A stretch of DNA of 64,000 nucleotides from Bradysia coprophila (taxonomy: Eukaryota > Arthropoda > Insecta > Diptera > Sciaridae), in assembly GCF_014529535.1 (NCBI RefSeq), contig NW_023503307.1, positions 923,739 through 987,738 of the forward strand, in the 5' to 3' direction. This document shows positions 17,701 to 30,260 of this stretch, in pieces. Both the position numbers and the translations under genes were made by a program. Each line of letters begins with the position of its first letter. Position 1 is the first letter of the stretch. The notes under the pieces were generated by a model, which had not been told where the DNA came from, ran no database searches, and saw only the letters and a program-made list of their open reading frames with translations.

Positions 17701-20382
17701 GATATGACATTTGTGTTCATAGACCCTTCAGTGTGTTGGTGGTAGACATGTAAATCGGTGTTTGGGTGGAGAAAATCTTACAAAAAAATATTAAACCATC
17801 CCATCAGAAAAGTGTGAAAAATCTAACAAATTTTACTCGGTTTCATTTGAAATATCTTTGGTGATTTTCAATTATTTAATCAGCTCATCAAACTTGTGTC
17901 AATATATTTGTAAATAATTTTTAATTTTGGATGATTTCACCTGTGATGTGTGACGTTTCTATGTTTTTTTCTTCTTCTATACTGTTGCCTCAGGTGAGTT
18001 TATATATAATTTTTTGTTACTTTTACCTCTCTGGGCTGTTTTTGTTGCGAATTGTAATGCATTCTAATTAGATATTTCATATGGTAACGTGTCAATAAAT
18101 TATTCCAATTGTCGCTGCGTGTAAACAGAGTTGTATACGTTCCACACACAGATATTATAGGGTGTAGATACTTTTGGGATAATTTTTTTTGGGGGAATGT
18201 TGTCATTAAATAAACAAAAATTGAGATAATCGATTTTTCAACAAAATGTTTACTTTCTCATCTCGTATTGTGATTGAGTGGAACTTCATAACCAATTTTT
18301 TTTATGGAATTTTGTAACTTGATACATTTTCTATCAAACAAAATCTCCTTTTTTTGATCTTAAAATAGAATACCATTCTTAGGTAATAGTAAACGGGGAT
18401 ATATGATTATCAGACATGTAAGGAGGAGAAAAAAAAATTAAAATTTGAAAATTGTTAAACTTTTCTGTATGTTTCCATTTTTTTCGTTTGCCTTCAAAAA
18501 TTGATGTTCATGATTCATTCAGTCGAGATGAATTCATGTATAAAGCAATGCATGCACTATATGAATACTCTTGTTCCCATTTAATATTCGGTTACACAAG
18601 TTATTTGATTTCCATCATAATAATTTTTTTTTGAAACACCTACGAGTCTACGACCTACAATGATAACATTTAATTTCGTTGTTTTTCTGTCCATTATAAT
18701 TTAGTGTGTCTCTTTTAAGCGTTAAGTTATCGAATTATTATCAATAAATAAGTGAATATGATCGGTTTAATAAGTCATTTTTTTTTGTATATTTAACATA
18801 TAGTATACGTTCATTGGCGTGAGGTTCATAAAAAAAACAATTGGAACAAAAACAACCAAATTTAGTGCAAGTTACACCTTATCAATGTAGCTTAGACTTA
18901 AAAAAAATAATAAAAATTTCTGTGTGAATAGTTAACGTTTAAGTTTGTTGCTCCTAAATGTGTGTTCCATCGATTTAACAATGTGGCATGATGGTGTTTC
19001 ATGCGGTTTCATGTTTACATTGAATTAAGGAAAGCGTTTAAATTATTGCGAAAGTTTTTCGTTTTTTGCTTCTTCTTTTTTTAAATAGAAATTTCGTGTA
19101 AAATTTTTGGGGCGCATATTTATGGAGGTTAGACATTTGGATAATAATAGAAACCGATCCGATACGATTGTACACACAGAATTTTTAGTCAAAGTCAGAA
19201 ATGTGTTTGTTTGCATTTCAAACGATAAAAAAATTACTAAAAAAAAAATTGAATTGCCGTTTTATCAGTAAACAAAAAGAAAACAACAAATCGATAAATC
19301 GCGAATGTTTGCATTGTACGTGATTCCAAATTCATAAGTGATTTGATTTACCTGTTGTTGCGTTTATTAACTCAAGATTGTGCCCGATTTAAGATAAATC
19401 ATTTTACGAAAAAAAAAAATACTTTTTTTCAATCCGACGATTTGTAGTGGAGTTTTTCTTTCTTAGTTCTCATCTCGGTCATTATATAGTCGCGGAAGGA
19501 GTTGTGAACGACGCGACATACATTTTTGTCAATCAATGGTTGTACACATTCCCTGTATGAATCACCTCTTCTCAACGTTCAACCACTTTTAACACACTTG
19601 TTTGCTTCTTTGTTAACGATATCTTTTCCCTAAACAGCCGTTTAAGCGCGATGACAACATTGTTGTTGGATTTCATGTTAGCAGTTTGATCAGTTGATGA
19701 TCGAATCGTTTTTATTAAATTGCAATTTTCATTTGCTAAATACGCAGTCAATACTCTATCGTCACAAGTGTTAAATCTGTCGTCAATGATCAATAATGCA
19801 AAAACGGTTAAAACAAAGAAACATTTTTCGCATTTGCAAGTGTTGTTGCTAGTATTTACATTATGATGTAAGTGCACTAACAACCGTCGATAAATTGTTT
19901 CAAGTGTATTGTGTGGCAGACCATATGATTTCTAATCTTTGACTCAAAATTCGCTATTTCTTGTCGGAATCGCCTAATCACAATCACCTAATCGCATTCG
20001 TAAAATTATAGTTAATCACAGTCAACTGAAACCGGCAGTTTAATAGGCATTTAGGTATTACACATTTCTGTTCACTTTTCGGTAATTTGTTCAACACGAT
20101 AAAGTTTATCTCTTTTAGTTTGAGGGCTTAGGAAATTGCAGTGTCGTGTCAATGAAGTTTCTTGACCCTTTCTTCGCGTATCTTATTCTATCAATTTTCG
20201 ATCAATCAAGTAACTAGAGCAACCAATTCATATTAATTTTTCACATTGACTCTGTGTATGACTCTTTCGGTCAATATTCATTGGTTTCTGTAACGTCAGC
20301 AGTTATGATTTAATAGTCTCGTAACTTTGTTTTCTCTTGTCACAATTTCGTTTAATAATATTGAATTTGTTCTCTTCAACAG
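14711..20382. other. gene-poor interval between DDAH and Evi5
   Basis: Mostly AT-rich, low-information sequence. Two weak coding-like pockets occur: a minus-strand 65-codon frame at 15898-16095 preceded by an acceptor-like GGTAG, and a plus-strand 63-codon frame at 17195-17386 with TATA-, initiator- and polyadenylation-like signals. Neither matches a family I know. The 5' untranslated exon(s) of Evi5 should lie toward the right end. Confidence 0.5.
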
Positions 20383-20575
20383 CACTCATTAACGACACAA
20401 TCTAACAATTGAATCATCGTCGGTGGAGCAATCGATCTTCACCTCATCAGAATCAAAAGCAAATCAATTTTCGTGAAACAAAAAAAAAAAACAAACAATT
20501 ACCTCCTGTTATGACCAGCATTGCACACAAATGACTTTCCTATTTCGAATGATTCCATGATTGTATACCGCGAAG
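20383..20575 (+). promoter_or_regulatory. probable 5' UTR part of the first Evi5 coding exon
   Basis: A pyrimidine-rich TTCTCTTCAACAG acceptor ends at 20382. The 193 bases from there to the ATG at 20576 have no frame in phase with the TBC protein, fitting an untranslated leader joined to an upstream non-coding exon that I could not locate. Confidence 0.4.
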
Positions 20576-23500
20576 ATGACACTCACGACCATTGAAAGTG
20601 ATATCAACAGTACACCAATTATGGATACGAGTCCACCGGCAACAAACTTACCAACATCTGAACTGAGTTTATTGGCCAAATTGGAAGCGGCGAATAAATT
20701 GATTGAAAGTGATGCGAAAAGTTTAAATTCATTGCAAAGTTCGGCTCACAGTCGAAAAAGTTCGGACACAAGTCAAATCAGTCTGAATTCCGGTGAGTCT
20801 AGCTTGTGGATTGCATCGTTTAATTTTCTTATACTACCGCGGTCTACTGTACATGCAGGAACGTCGGTTGGTGAAGAAGACATTTGGTCGACATGGGCGA
20901 GCATTGTGACGGATTGGGAAGGAAGTCTAAAAAGAAAAACTCCGACTGTGCGTGAACTAGTTCGTAAGGGAATTCCTCATCATTTCCGTGCAATCGTTTG
21001 GCAGCTATTATGTGGTGCATGCGAATCGGATAAGAAGCAATACGCTGATTATATCAAAGCGACATCAGCATGTGAAAAAGTTATTCGACGAGATATTGCT
21101 CGAACATATCCGGAACATGATTTCTTCAAGGAGAAAGACGGTCTGGGTCAGGTATGTGGAGTGTTAGCAGTAGTGGACGTTCGACAATCTTATAAAATGA
21201 TTTCATTTTGCAGGAGGCTTTGTTTAATGTGATGAAGGCATATTCTCTGCACGATCGTGAAGTTGGATATTGTCAAGGTTCAGGTTTTATTGTTGGGCTT
21301 TTATTGATGCAGGTATGCCAATCGGTCTGTTGTTTCGAGTTGTTGTCACATTTTATCCACGCATTTTGTTTGCAGATGCCTGAGGAAGAAGCTTTTGCTG
21401 TGTTAGTTCAGATCATGCAACAACATCGCATGCGGGATATGTTCAAACCGTCAATGGCTGAGCTCGGTAATTCAATATAATTCATCCAGGCGAACAAGAC
21501 AAAATATTAATTGGCTTACTTTCCCGAATGTCAAGGTCTTTGCATGTATCAACTAGAAAACCTCGTACAGGAGCAACTTCCCGAGTTGCATGTGCACTTT
21601 CAGTCGCAGGGATTTCAAACGTCAATGTACGCTTCCAGTTGGTTTTTGACACTATTCACAACAACATTGAACTTGGCTATCAGCTGTCGGGTGATGGATG
21701 TGTTCCTCAGCGAAGGAATGGAATTTATCTTCAAAATGGCTTTGGCTATGTTAGTATTAGGGAAGGAGCAACTGTTGTCAATGGACATGGAGGCAATGCT
21801 GAAGGTAATTCACAGTAAATTGGAATGCGAAGTGATATCTAATGGTTGACCGTTGGATTCGTCTCTTCCAGTTTTTTCAAAAGGAAATTCCTCAGCGCAT
21901 CGAAAGTGATCCGGAGAGCCTTTTCAACTTAGCATTTGGTATGAAAATCAATACAAAGAAAATGAAGAAAATGGAAAAGGAATACGCCGATTTGAAGAAG
22001 AAGGAACAGGAAGAAATGGTTGAACTAAGGGTATGTGTCGTCTTGCGACTTTTTTTTGCAACAATGTCAATCAACACGAGAAAACTTCTTTTGCAGCGTT
22101 TGAGAAACGAAAATCGACTATTACGGAAACGAAACGAATTGCTGGAAGCCGAGAGTGCAGAGCTTGCCGATCGACTCGTACGAGGACAGGTGTCTCGCGC
22201 CGAAGAGGAGGAAACAAGCTATGCAATTCAGTCGGAATTGTTAATGCTACGACGGTCTCATCTTGAGATAGCCCATCAACTTGAAACGGCAAACGAAGAA
22301 GTGCGGGGATTGAGTTTAAGGTTGCAGGAAAACGTAAGTTGTCATAATTGTATTGGTCAATTGGTGGCGGTAAAATTAATGAAATTGTCTTTGTACATTT
22401 AACAAATTGTTAGCAGCAACAAGAAAGCTCTTTAGATACAGTAAGTTAAACGTTTTTATTTGAATGTGTGCCAAGCTATCGTTGTGTCGGTGACACCAGT
22501 GTATTTGTAACACTCTCCCTATTGTTTTCATTCCGATTTGCAGAACAACTCTCGACAAGATTCTATCGACGAATTATGTTTGAAAGAAGAGGCACTGAAA
22601 CAGCGTGACGAAATGGTAACTTGTTTGCTGGAAGAACTGGTAAAGGTGCGTCAAGGACTGGCCGAAAGTGAAGATTCGATTCGCAGTTTAAAAACGAAAA
22701 TCGAAGAACTGGAAGAAGACAAGAAAACACTTCGTGAGACAACACCCGACAATTCAGTAGCTCATCTACAAGACGAGCTGATCGCGAGTAAATTAAGGGA
22801 GGCTGAGGCTACACTATCGTTAAAAGACTTAAAACAACGAGTTCAAGAATTGAACACGCAATGGCAGAAGCAATTACAAGTAAGTGACCTGGTGCGTCCG
22901 AGAATCGTTGCATTAGCTGACAGTTCTTTTTCTCGTTTCTTTTTTCGCCACAAAGGAGCACAGAAATGACAACCTACAAGCGCCGGATTCGACGCCAAAG
23001 AAGTTACTATTCTGGGACACATCAAAATCAAATGATACCCAGAAATTGGAGGAAGAATTGATGACCACTCGAATACGTGAAATGGAAACACTAACCGAAT
23101 TAAAGGAGCTACGATTGAAGGTAATGGAATTGGAAACTCAGGTTCAAGTGTCAACAAATCAGTTGAGACGACAAGATGAAGAGGGTAAAAAGGTGAAAGA
23201 AGAATTGGAATCGGCTTTGATGCGTGAAAAAGAAATGAGCAATAAGGCGAGAGAGCAACAGCACAGGTAAATGAAATCTGCATTCACGTCCTTGCATACT
23301 GAACTAATTTCGACCACCCATGTCGGCTTGCATAGATACTCAGACTTAGAATCTCGAATGAAGGACGAATTGATGAATGTTAAAATTAAATTCACCGAAC
23401 AAAGTCAAACCGTGGCTGAGCTGAAACAGGAAATTTCCAGACTTGAAACGAAGGTAATAAGCCGCTCACACGCCTGGTTCTAATTTCGCATTTTTAATTA

Positions 23501-26500
23501 ATTTCCATTTTGTTCCGATAGAATTCCGAAATGTTGGCTGAAGGTGAACTGAGATCTAATTTAGATGAATCTGATAGAGTTAGAGACTTGCAGGATAAGG
23601 TGGCAGATCTCAAGGCTGAAGTAAGTCGTTACATATTTCATTTGATTATCTCAAACGCTCTAAACGAAATTTGTCAAATTTTATAAAAACAAAAAACAAA
23701 TCAAAAATTTCACCCTTGCTGTGGCTTAAACACACACATCCACACAAAAACACTTTGTACATAAATTGGGTTGAGCACCTCACTATTTATTACACTACAA
23801 CTACTACTAACCATTGATTAACCATAATTTTTAATAAATTTTGACGACTGATGAACATTGAACATATGTTGCTTTCCTTCGTTGTACATTTGTTTTTAAA
23901 ACTAAAATTTGGAATAATGTACAAGCCGCTCGTATGCTATTATCATTAATTTTATAGTACGCTTTACCAGTTTTCTGTCATTTTGAAGTCTTACGATTCT
24001 TATAATGACAGCCGATGTCGTTGGTTCTTAGCGACTTTCAGTCAGATGATCATTTTTTTCCTTCGATAAAAACAACCTAATTCCGATGCGATCGCAAGAA
24101 GAAACTTAGGCAAAGGATGTCTTAAGTGGTTTATTCAACGCAAAATGCCGGTTTAGTGAAAAAGAAATTTTTTGAAATCTTTTTATCGACGCGGTCAAAG
24201 GTCACGTAAAACATTTTCGTTCTTCTTTATTGAAAAATTTATTTTTTGATTTTTGTAAAAAAAAAAACGAAAACCGAAAGTGTTCTTTCATTTTCATTCA
24301 ACTAATATCAATTTTTAGTTCCCAACGCCAATAACTAGCCCAGAAACTGAACCATGGAAATGGATTGGTTAGAAAAATTAAATGAACCAGCAGGTCACTA
24401 ATATTTTACTTCTCTTTCTATTTTGTAAACTTATAATTACTCGATCGGTTGTATTGTGCATGGGGTTTGTGGTTTTCATTTTAAAATTGTTGGATTGATC
24501 GAATGGTATGAATATGAATTGTTGCTGTTGTTTTGGTTTAATTGAAGTTAATGTGACTGATTATGTTATGCATGTGTTTCGGATTCTGATTTTCGTTTTT
24601 CGAATAGTTTGACCATATGGCTTCACGTTCGTAGTTAGTGGAAATCGAAACGAAATAGTTGTTTACGCATCTGTTCTGGACGATTTATTTTAGGAATTTT
24701 CGTCTTTCGTAAACACAAACATACGACAGTGCCTAAAGCCAATCGTCCAAAACTGAAGCGTATCCAGCTTAACATGCAAAAGCGACAATAAATCACGAGA
24801 AAACTTTAATATTTTGTCACTTTTGTCCCCGGAAGCATGTGAAATCTCTTTTCTTTCCAATTGATTGGTTCAATTAACCTTTTAGAAACGGCTAAGTGAA
24901 AGGGGTGAGCCTCTAGTTTCTTTAGCAAAAGCTAGGTGATAGACGAACTTAGTATTGCTAATATGGAGATGTGATTTTGCCGTTTGTGAAAGGTTAAAAA
25001 CTGCATGGTACTGATTGTGAATGGCCAGATATTTATTAATATATTTTATCGTAATTCCTTCAATTCATTTAGTAACCAAATACAAAGAAAAAAACAGGAC
25101 TTTTGGGTATGGGAATGCTTCCAAGAATAATTGTGGTATCAATTTTGAAGCTTTAGCACAACGGTTGTATTGAATTCACAGCCTCCCGTGGATGGTTTTT
25201 ATTTAAGATATTTCAACAAAAAAAACTTAACCTAAGTTTTACATGTCAAATTCAGGTCATGTAAAATTAGCTCTCACCTTACGAGATGCAGATGCAGTCA
25301 ATAGATTAAATTTAATATGATTTGTAATCGACTTCAGACTGTTCACTGCAGCAGGACCTACGGAAAGCTGGTCCAATCGACTGGAACACATACCAAATTC
25401 GCTACTTCTCTGTTAAAGACAATTGAGCTTATTTTTCATGACCTCAATTTGACCTATTCCGAGCACTAATTAAAAGAAAAAGCCTCGCCTCAGTCATTTC
25501 AATTTTTATATCTACTATGGAATTCTCAGGAACATGTCGGTTTCTGTCGGTGAACACTACCACCCCCAGACATCTTAGTTTTGAATGACATAATATTTAG
25601 ATGATAATTCCTGTCTACCATTTATAGGAAATGTTCCCTCTTCAGGGAATATGCAATACATATTATATCCAGTCTATTCATGACGAAAATAACTTTTCAA
25701 ATTCGGTGATAATCAACTGATTATGTCATGTGTCAATGGTTTCAAATCAATAATTCACACACAGAGCACATAGCCTTTGTATCAATTTTAATTATTATTT
25801 TCATTCACAATTTTCATTTGACTCATTGTATCCGTTTAACATTGTGTCACTGCTTGATGGCTTCATATTTTGCATATTAAAATTATTTTACTACCTTTCA
25901 GGCGTGGACATGATTCACATTCTTTGTAGATATCTGGTTTCTGTTTTAATTAAGTTTAGTTAATTAACGATAAATATTTCCCTGACAAGGCTGGCTAATT
26001 CACTAATTCCACCGTTTTGATTTATTGTAGGTGTAGGTGTTGCCTGGTATTATTTAATCAATTTTATTACACGGACTACGCCGTGACATTTGAAACATTC
26101 TTTTTTTGTCAAAACATAATTATTTCAATAATTTTACTGATTTACTGAGAAACCATACCATAGAATTTATCGATTATAGTTTAAAAATTTAATTTCGCTT
26201 TTGAGATGTTTCCTTAATCATCAGCTTACTGTTCCAATGCGTCTGTGTCCTTCTCTGTGTATGAAAGTCCAACATTTCTACTATAGTGCTCTTCATTGCT
26301 TATTTTCGATCTACCAGCAATAGTTTCGAATTAATTCTGTATTGCTGGAATGAATATTCATAGTTGGGATGAACTTAGTATTACTAGTGAACGATGTGAA
26401 AAAAAGAGAATTAAAATATCGATAAATTCACTTCGTAACTGTTGAACGATAAGAAAATAGTTACGCGGAACCGTTACGCGTATGGTTTTTTTTAAATCTT

Positions 26501-29444
26501 AAAAATACAACTTTTGAATCATGTAAACAGTTAAAACCGAATTTTTCTTCCGTTTTCCTTTTTAACCTACACTCCGAAGCAATTCAAAAGGGCTGAACAA
26601 CATTTCTTCAGTTTCTCATATTTCTTTATAAAACATCATTTAGGAACTTCATTTTAACAAATTTTACCACATTTGATTCATTTCTTTGCACAAGTAAAGT
26701 TTCCTTTGGTTGAATAACCGCAGAGCAAAGAGATGAATTATAAAATTGTTGCATTTGTATCAGGTCAGATAAATCTTTGATTTGTACTGATCTGAACCTT
26801 TCATCTGAAACATTTGGTCTCAATTAACCTTTCACGGACGAGGGAAGCATGTCACAAATATGAAATGTCATCATCGAATCTGTTACTTATTTCAATCTGA
26901 GTATTTTCAGATTCGATTTTAATTTGTCGATACCAAATGAGTATGATTCAACCGTCCGTGAAAGGTCATGTAGTTTGCATGCAAAATAGATAAAACTGAA
27001 ATCAATCTAAAAGATTAAAAATCCTACTTAATACTACTATTACAAATCTAAGGGTCGAATAATGGTCAACTACAATTTGAAGTATGGAAATTTGATAGTC
27101 CGAACAAAAGGCGATTTTAATAATGTTGCAGTGAGACACTTCTATGATTCGACCTATAGAAATGTACAGTAAATTGCAATATAACCCAACACATAATGTG
27201 CTTATTACGCTGTCTGTGTAATGGGCTATTTTGAAAATGATTTTACTGTTGAAGATGAGAGTGGATTGGTGCACATGTGACAGGGGCGGATCCAGCTTTT
27301 GCTCTGACCCAGGCGGATAAATGAGAAAGTTTCTGACACAGGCGGCTTTTGTTTAAAAAAAAAATTTCTACGTAAAAATCTTCTGACCATATCCTTGACT
27401 ATCTTCGGCACGGAATGTAAGCTTTTCCCTCGAAGATAAACCCATTCTCCATGTTTCAGCAATATCAATGCACATTACATCCTTTTCGCTCACGCTCACA
27501 TCAAATTCACATTTACCTGCAGCACGTAATATTACATTACAGTCTTGCTGCGACATTTTTTGTTGAGGCGTCTGGGAAGGTTGTTTTTCACACGTCGAAA
27601 CAAAAAATTTCCCAGCTAGACAGTTCGGTACTCTGTTGTCTCGCGGTAATGAATCGTTTTCTGACCGCAAGACAATAAAATATTGTACCTACCTGCTTCC
27701 AAATTTTTATTTTAACGAGAGGGAAGGTTATCGCATGTACTTAATGTATTATTTCTACAGATGTGTAATATATTCGATTGAATCTGGACGGTCGAATTCT
27801 CCAACCAGTTTATGAAAATTGAAAGTCAGTGCATCAAAAAAGCTTCACTAACGTAAACGAGCAACAAAAGTTCGACCGTCCAGATTCAATTGAACCCATT
27901 TATCTGTTCCATTACATCGTATCTTACCATGTAATTTATTTGATAAAATCGGTTTTTTGGTTTGAGTTTTGAGTACATTCCTATTGAAAAAATGTTGCGA
28001 ATCTAACACTATCGGTATTCAAAAATTAAATAGCTATCATTATCTCTGATAGAAAAATGTTTTTTTTTTGTCGCTATTTCGCTAATAGCGCGACATCCAT
28101 GTGATAATAAGTGTATTGATTGCATGTATGTGTCATATTTCTCTTCATACATTTAGTGCGCTGTGCATGTTTCTATCATTAATAATAATTTTTTTCAATT
28201 AATGCTAATGCATTTTTTCAATTAGATTAGCATATCGCTGTAAAGACTGTTTCGTTAATGGTGTAAGATTACATTCGTAAAAGAAATGTTCAAACCATAT
28301 GCCTCGAATTTTTATGTATTCTGGTTGTATGACAACGTTTGACAAACCGTAGCTAAATAAACAAGCTTACCTGCCAGCAGGCGTAATTAGTTATTTATGC
28401 CACTGAGTGATAATAGTATATTACTTCCGAGGTTCCAAGTTGTGTATTTGATAAGTGGGGTGTTACAGCCCGACCCGAAGGGGAGGGCTGTATTCCCCAC
28501 TTGTCAAATAACAACTTGGAACCTTGTAGGTACAATGCTTTACGTGGTTAGGCAATGTAAATGAAAATGAAAGATGCCGTAACACGTAATAGTAATATTC
28601 TCAACTAATGAACGAAGAGTCAAACTTTCCTTGCCTCTATTGAGAAAAACGTTGTGAGGGATTCTTTTGAAAAACAGCCTACTGAAATCGGGCCTATTTT
28701 TGAGAGAAATTATTTTTATATGCCTAGACGGGGCTTGACCCCGAGACAAAACCACCTTCAAAAAAAAAAATCCGGCCATTGTGTCGTCAGTGGGAGTTCA
28801 ACGAAAGCCGAAAAGTGCAATTTTCTTACCTGTTTTTGCTAGTTGCTTTTACATAAGATGTAAGTGTCTGCGCACGTAAAATCCCAGACTAAAGGCTTAC
28901 CTTTATGCCAAGGTATCAAAGTTAGCCCGTCCGGTTGTTTGCCATCAGATCGGTTGCATCCAACCGGTTCGCGAGTCGGAACACCACAAGTAACGAGGGA
29001 TCGCTTTATCAAATCGTTAAACATTTCATGTCTAGTTCTTCGACCCGCGCTCGATTTACAACAAAATTACCTTAATTGTAATAAACCCAAATTGACTCTA
29101 GAGTGGTGAAACATGTGACTTAACTAAAGTTTCGAGGTATGTTATTATGCATTTTCGAGGCATGTAGCTGAACATTTGTTTTATTTTTAAGATGATTTCC
29201 AAAAGTAGCAAATTTTACATTAATTTTCCCAACTATATATCCAATGTAGACCATACCCACCGTCACAATGGACAATAAACAATTTTCTGATAAATTAAAT
29301 TCATTTCAGATATCAGCATTCAAAAGTCGTGGCAATTTTAATTTAAGAAAAATGAAAAGTGATTCTATTCAATCAATCGAATCGGACATTGATCTAAGCG
29401 AAATGCAAATGCGAAAAGACAGTAATTCGTCATCAAACTTATGA
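20576..29444 (+). CDS. Evi5: Evi5-type TBC-domain Rab GTPase-activating protein, 13 coding exons
   Basis: Accelerates GTP hydrolysis on Rab GTPases; in flies Evi5 acts on Rab11 in membrane recycling. Coding exons: 20576-20792, 20859-21151, 21214-21312, 21376-21466, 21536-21804, 21872-22030, 22097-22333, 22414-22440, 22544-22879, 22956-23266, 23336-23453, 23522-23620 and 29310-29444. They total 2391 nt and give 796 aa with all phases consistent. The TBC domain runs from about residue 105 to 320: RKGIPHHFR, then IRRDIART with the arginine finger (about 148-155), then the YCQG glutamine finger (189-192). Both catalytic residues are present. From about residue 330 almost to the end is coiled coil ([35 protein letters not shown]). 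A 27-nt microexon encodes QQQESSLDT. The last intron is 5.7 kb. The first ATG in frame was chosen; a longer N-terminus from an upstream exon is not excluded. Confidence 0.95.
24668..24842. repeat. dispersed repeat with terminal hairpin, related to 47147-47340
   Basis: Starts ATCTGTTCTGGACGATTTAT and turns back through GCCTAAAGCCAATCGTCCA. It then runs on to a CCCCGGAAGCATG motif. The same order of blocks occurs at 47147-47340, so this is an interspersed family of about 180 bp rather than a unique hairpin. Confidence 0.55.
24884..25008. mobile_element. small MITE with AACCTTT..ACGGC termini
   Basis: Left AACCTTTTAGAAACGGC and right GCCGTTTGTGAAAGGTT are inverted copies about 125 bp apart. The same terminus AACCTTTCNC recurs at 26828 and 46641, and looser forms at 8979 and 40822, so it belongs to a small dispersed family. 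Confidence 0.55.
26828..26967. mobile_element. 140-bp MITE with AACCTTTCACGGACG terminal inverted repeats
   Basis: Left AACCTTTCACGGACG and right CGTCCGTGAAAGGT are near-perfect inverted repeats. The internal sequence has no coding capacity. Same family as 24884-25008. Confidence 0.6.
27774..27891. mobile_element. 118-bp MITE with about 24-bp terminal inverted repeats
   Basis: Left TTGAATCTGGACGGTCGAA and right TTCGACCGTCCAGATTCAA are exact inverted repeats at about 27779-27797 and 27868-27886, flanking a non-coding centre of about 70 bp. The size and structure fit a non-autonomous DNA transposon. Confidence 0.65.
28430..28524. mobile_element. compact hairpin with about 40-bp arms
   Basis: AGGTTCCAAGTTGTGTATTT at the left pairs with AAATAACAACTTGGAACCT at the right. 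The pairing continues through AAGTGGGG / CCCCACTT and ACAGCCC / GGGCTGT, leaving a loop of about nine bases. The transcribed strand would form a long stable stem. It lies in the Evi5 last intron, so either a tiny MITE or a structured intronic RNA is possible; I favour the MITE. Confidence 0.6.
28839..29024 (-). pseudogene. fossil fragment resembling the C-terminal endonuclease region of a retroelement
   Basis: A GC-richer island whose minus-strand frame contains [16 protein letters not shown], then [10 protein letters not shown] and [12 protein letters not shown]. The PDG...VWD spacing resembles the restriction-like endonuclease module (PD...D) found at the C-terminus of some non-LTR retroelement proteins and of many uncharacterised animal proteins. 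No reverse transcriptase is attached, and the fragment lies antisense in an Evi5 intron, so it is a remnant. The family assignment rests on memory of the motif only. Confidence 0.4.
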
Positions 29445-30260
29445 AGTTATTGATTGTTTGGTTTTTTTTTTTAAATAATTTATAAAACATTTAGCATCTG
29501 CTCTCCATCCGACATGATATTTTTTTTTTAAATGAGGGAGATAATTAATTGAAGTTCTTCTGAGAGAAGACTTTATTTTATTGGGAAGGAAGAAGAGGAA
29601 AAAGAGAAAGAATTTATGTTGATATTTTCCCCATATTTTTTTGTTAGTTTTGTCTGCAATCTTAAAATATATTATAGAAAAAATTAAATTATAAACTAAA
29701 TTATTTGCACAAGATAAAAACAAGAGAAATTTATTTAAAAGAAAAAACAATTTATTTATTAATTTTATAGAATAAAATGAAAGTTTAAAAAAAAGCAAAA
29801 CTGATGATATCATAATCTACTTAAAAACAAATTAAAAACAAACAAAAAACGAAAGAAAATATTTTTAATAAAAAATATATTAAAAAAAAAAACAAAAATG
29901 ATGTTCCAACACTTAAAAAAAAAAAACGACTCAATCGATCATGCAAAACAATTTTCAAACAATTATTAAAAGTAAAAAAGAAAAAAATGCCAAAAAACTT
30001 CCACTAAAACAAAATAAAGTAAAAACGAAAGGTAAAAATAAAAAAATAAACATTTTTTGTTTGAGGTTATTATACAAAACTTATATAAAAAAACAAATAC
30101 TCGTGATTTAAAAAAGAAAAATGTTTTTTACGAAAATAAAGTAAAAATTAGTTGGAATATCGTACAGTATTTCATAAAAAAAATCATAAAAATAAATAAA
30201 AAAAAATATTTGATAAAATTATAGTAATTGATATAAGAGTAGTGTCGACGATTAAAAAAA
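29445..30260 (+). other. very A/T-rich 3' UTR region of Evi5
   Basis: Downstream of the Evi5 stop the sequence is dominated by A and T homopolymers, with many AATAAA-like hexamers after about 29860. The long minus-strand frame 29439-29813 is a by-product of this composition. The exact polyadenylation site cannot be chosen. Confidence 0.5.

Larger units (their letters stand above)
23621..29309 (+). other. 5.7-kb last intron of Evi5, carrying several small transposon remnants
   Basis: Between donor GTAAGTCG at 23621 and acceptor TTTCAG at 29309. It contains the elements described at 24668-24842, 24884-25008, 26828-26967, 27774-27891, 28430-28524 and 28839-29024. A minus-strand frame at 27368-27670 follows a GGGGCGGATCCAG-type terminus (27281-27294) of the kind seen in DNA transposons, but no transposase could be recognised. 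Frames at 26626-26823 and 27002-27274 look like chance. Confidence 0.7.

Noticed and set aside
22843-23283. 146-codon minus-strand frame
   Set aside because: It is antisense to Evi5 coiled-coil exons, whose codon pattern (AAG/GAA) leaves the other strand open.
29439-29813. 124-codon minus-strand frame rich in Phe, Leu and Lys
   Set aside because: It is antisense to the Evi5 3' UTR and made of A/T homopolymers.
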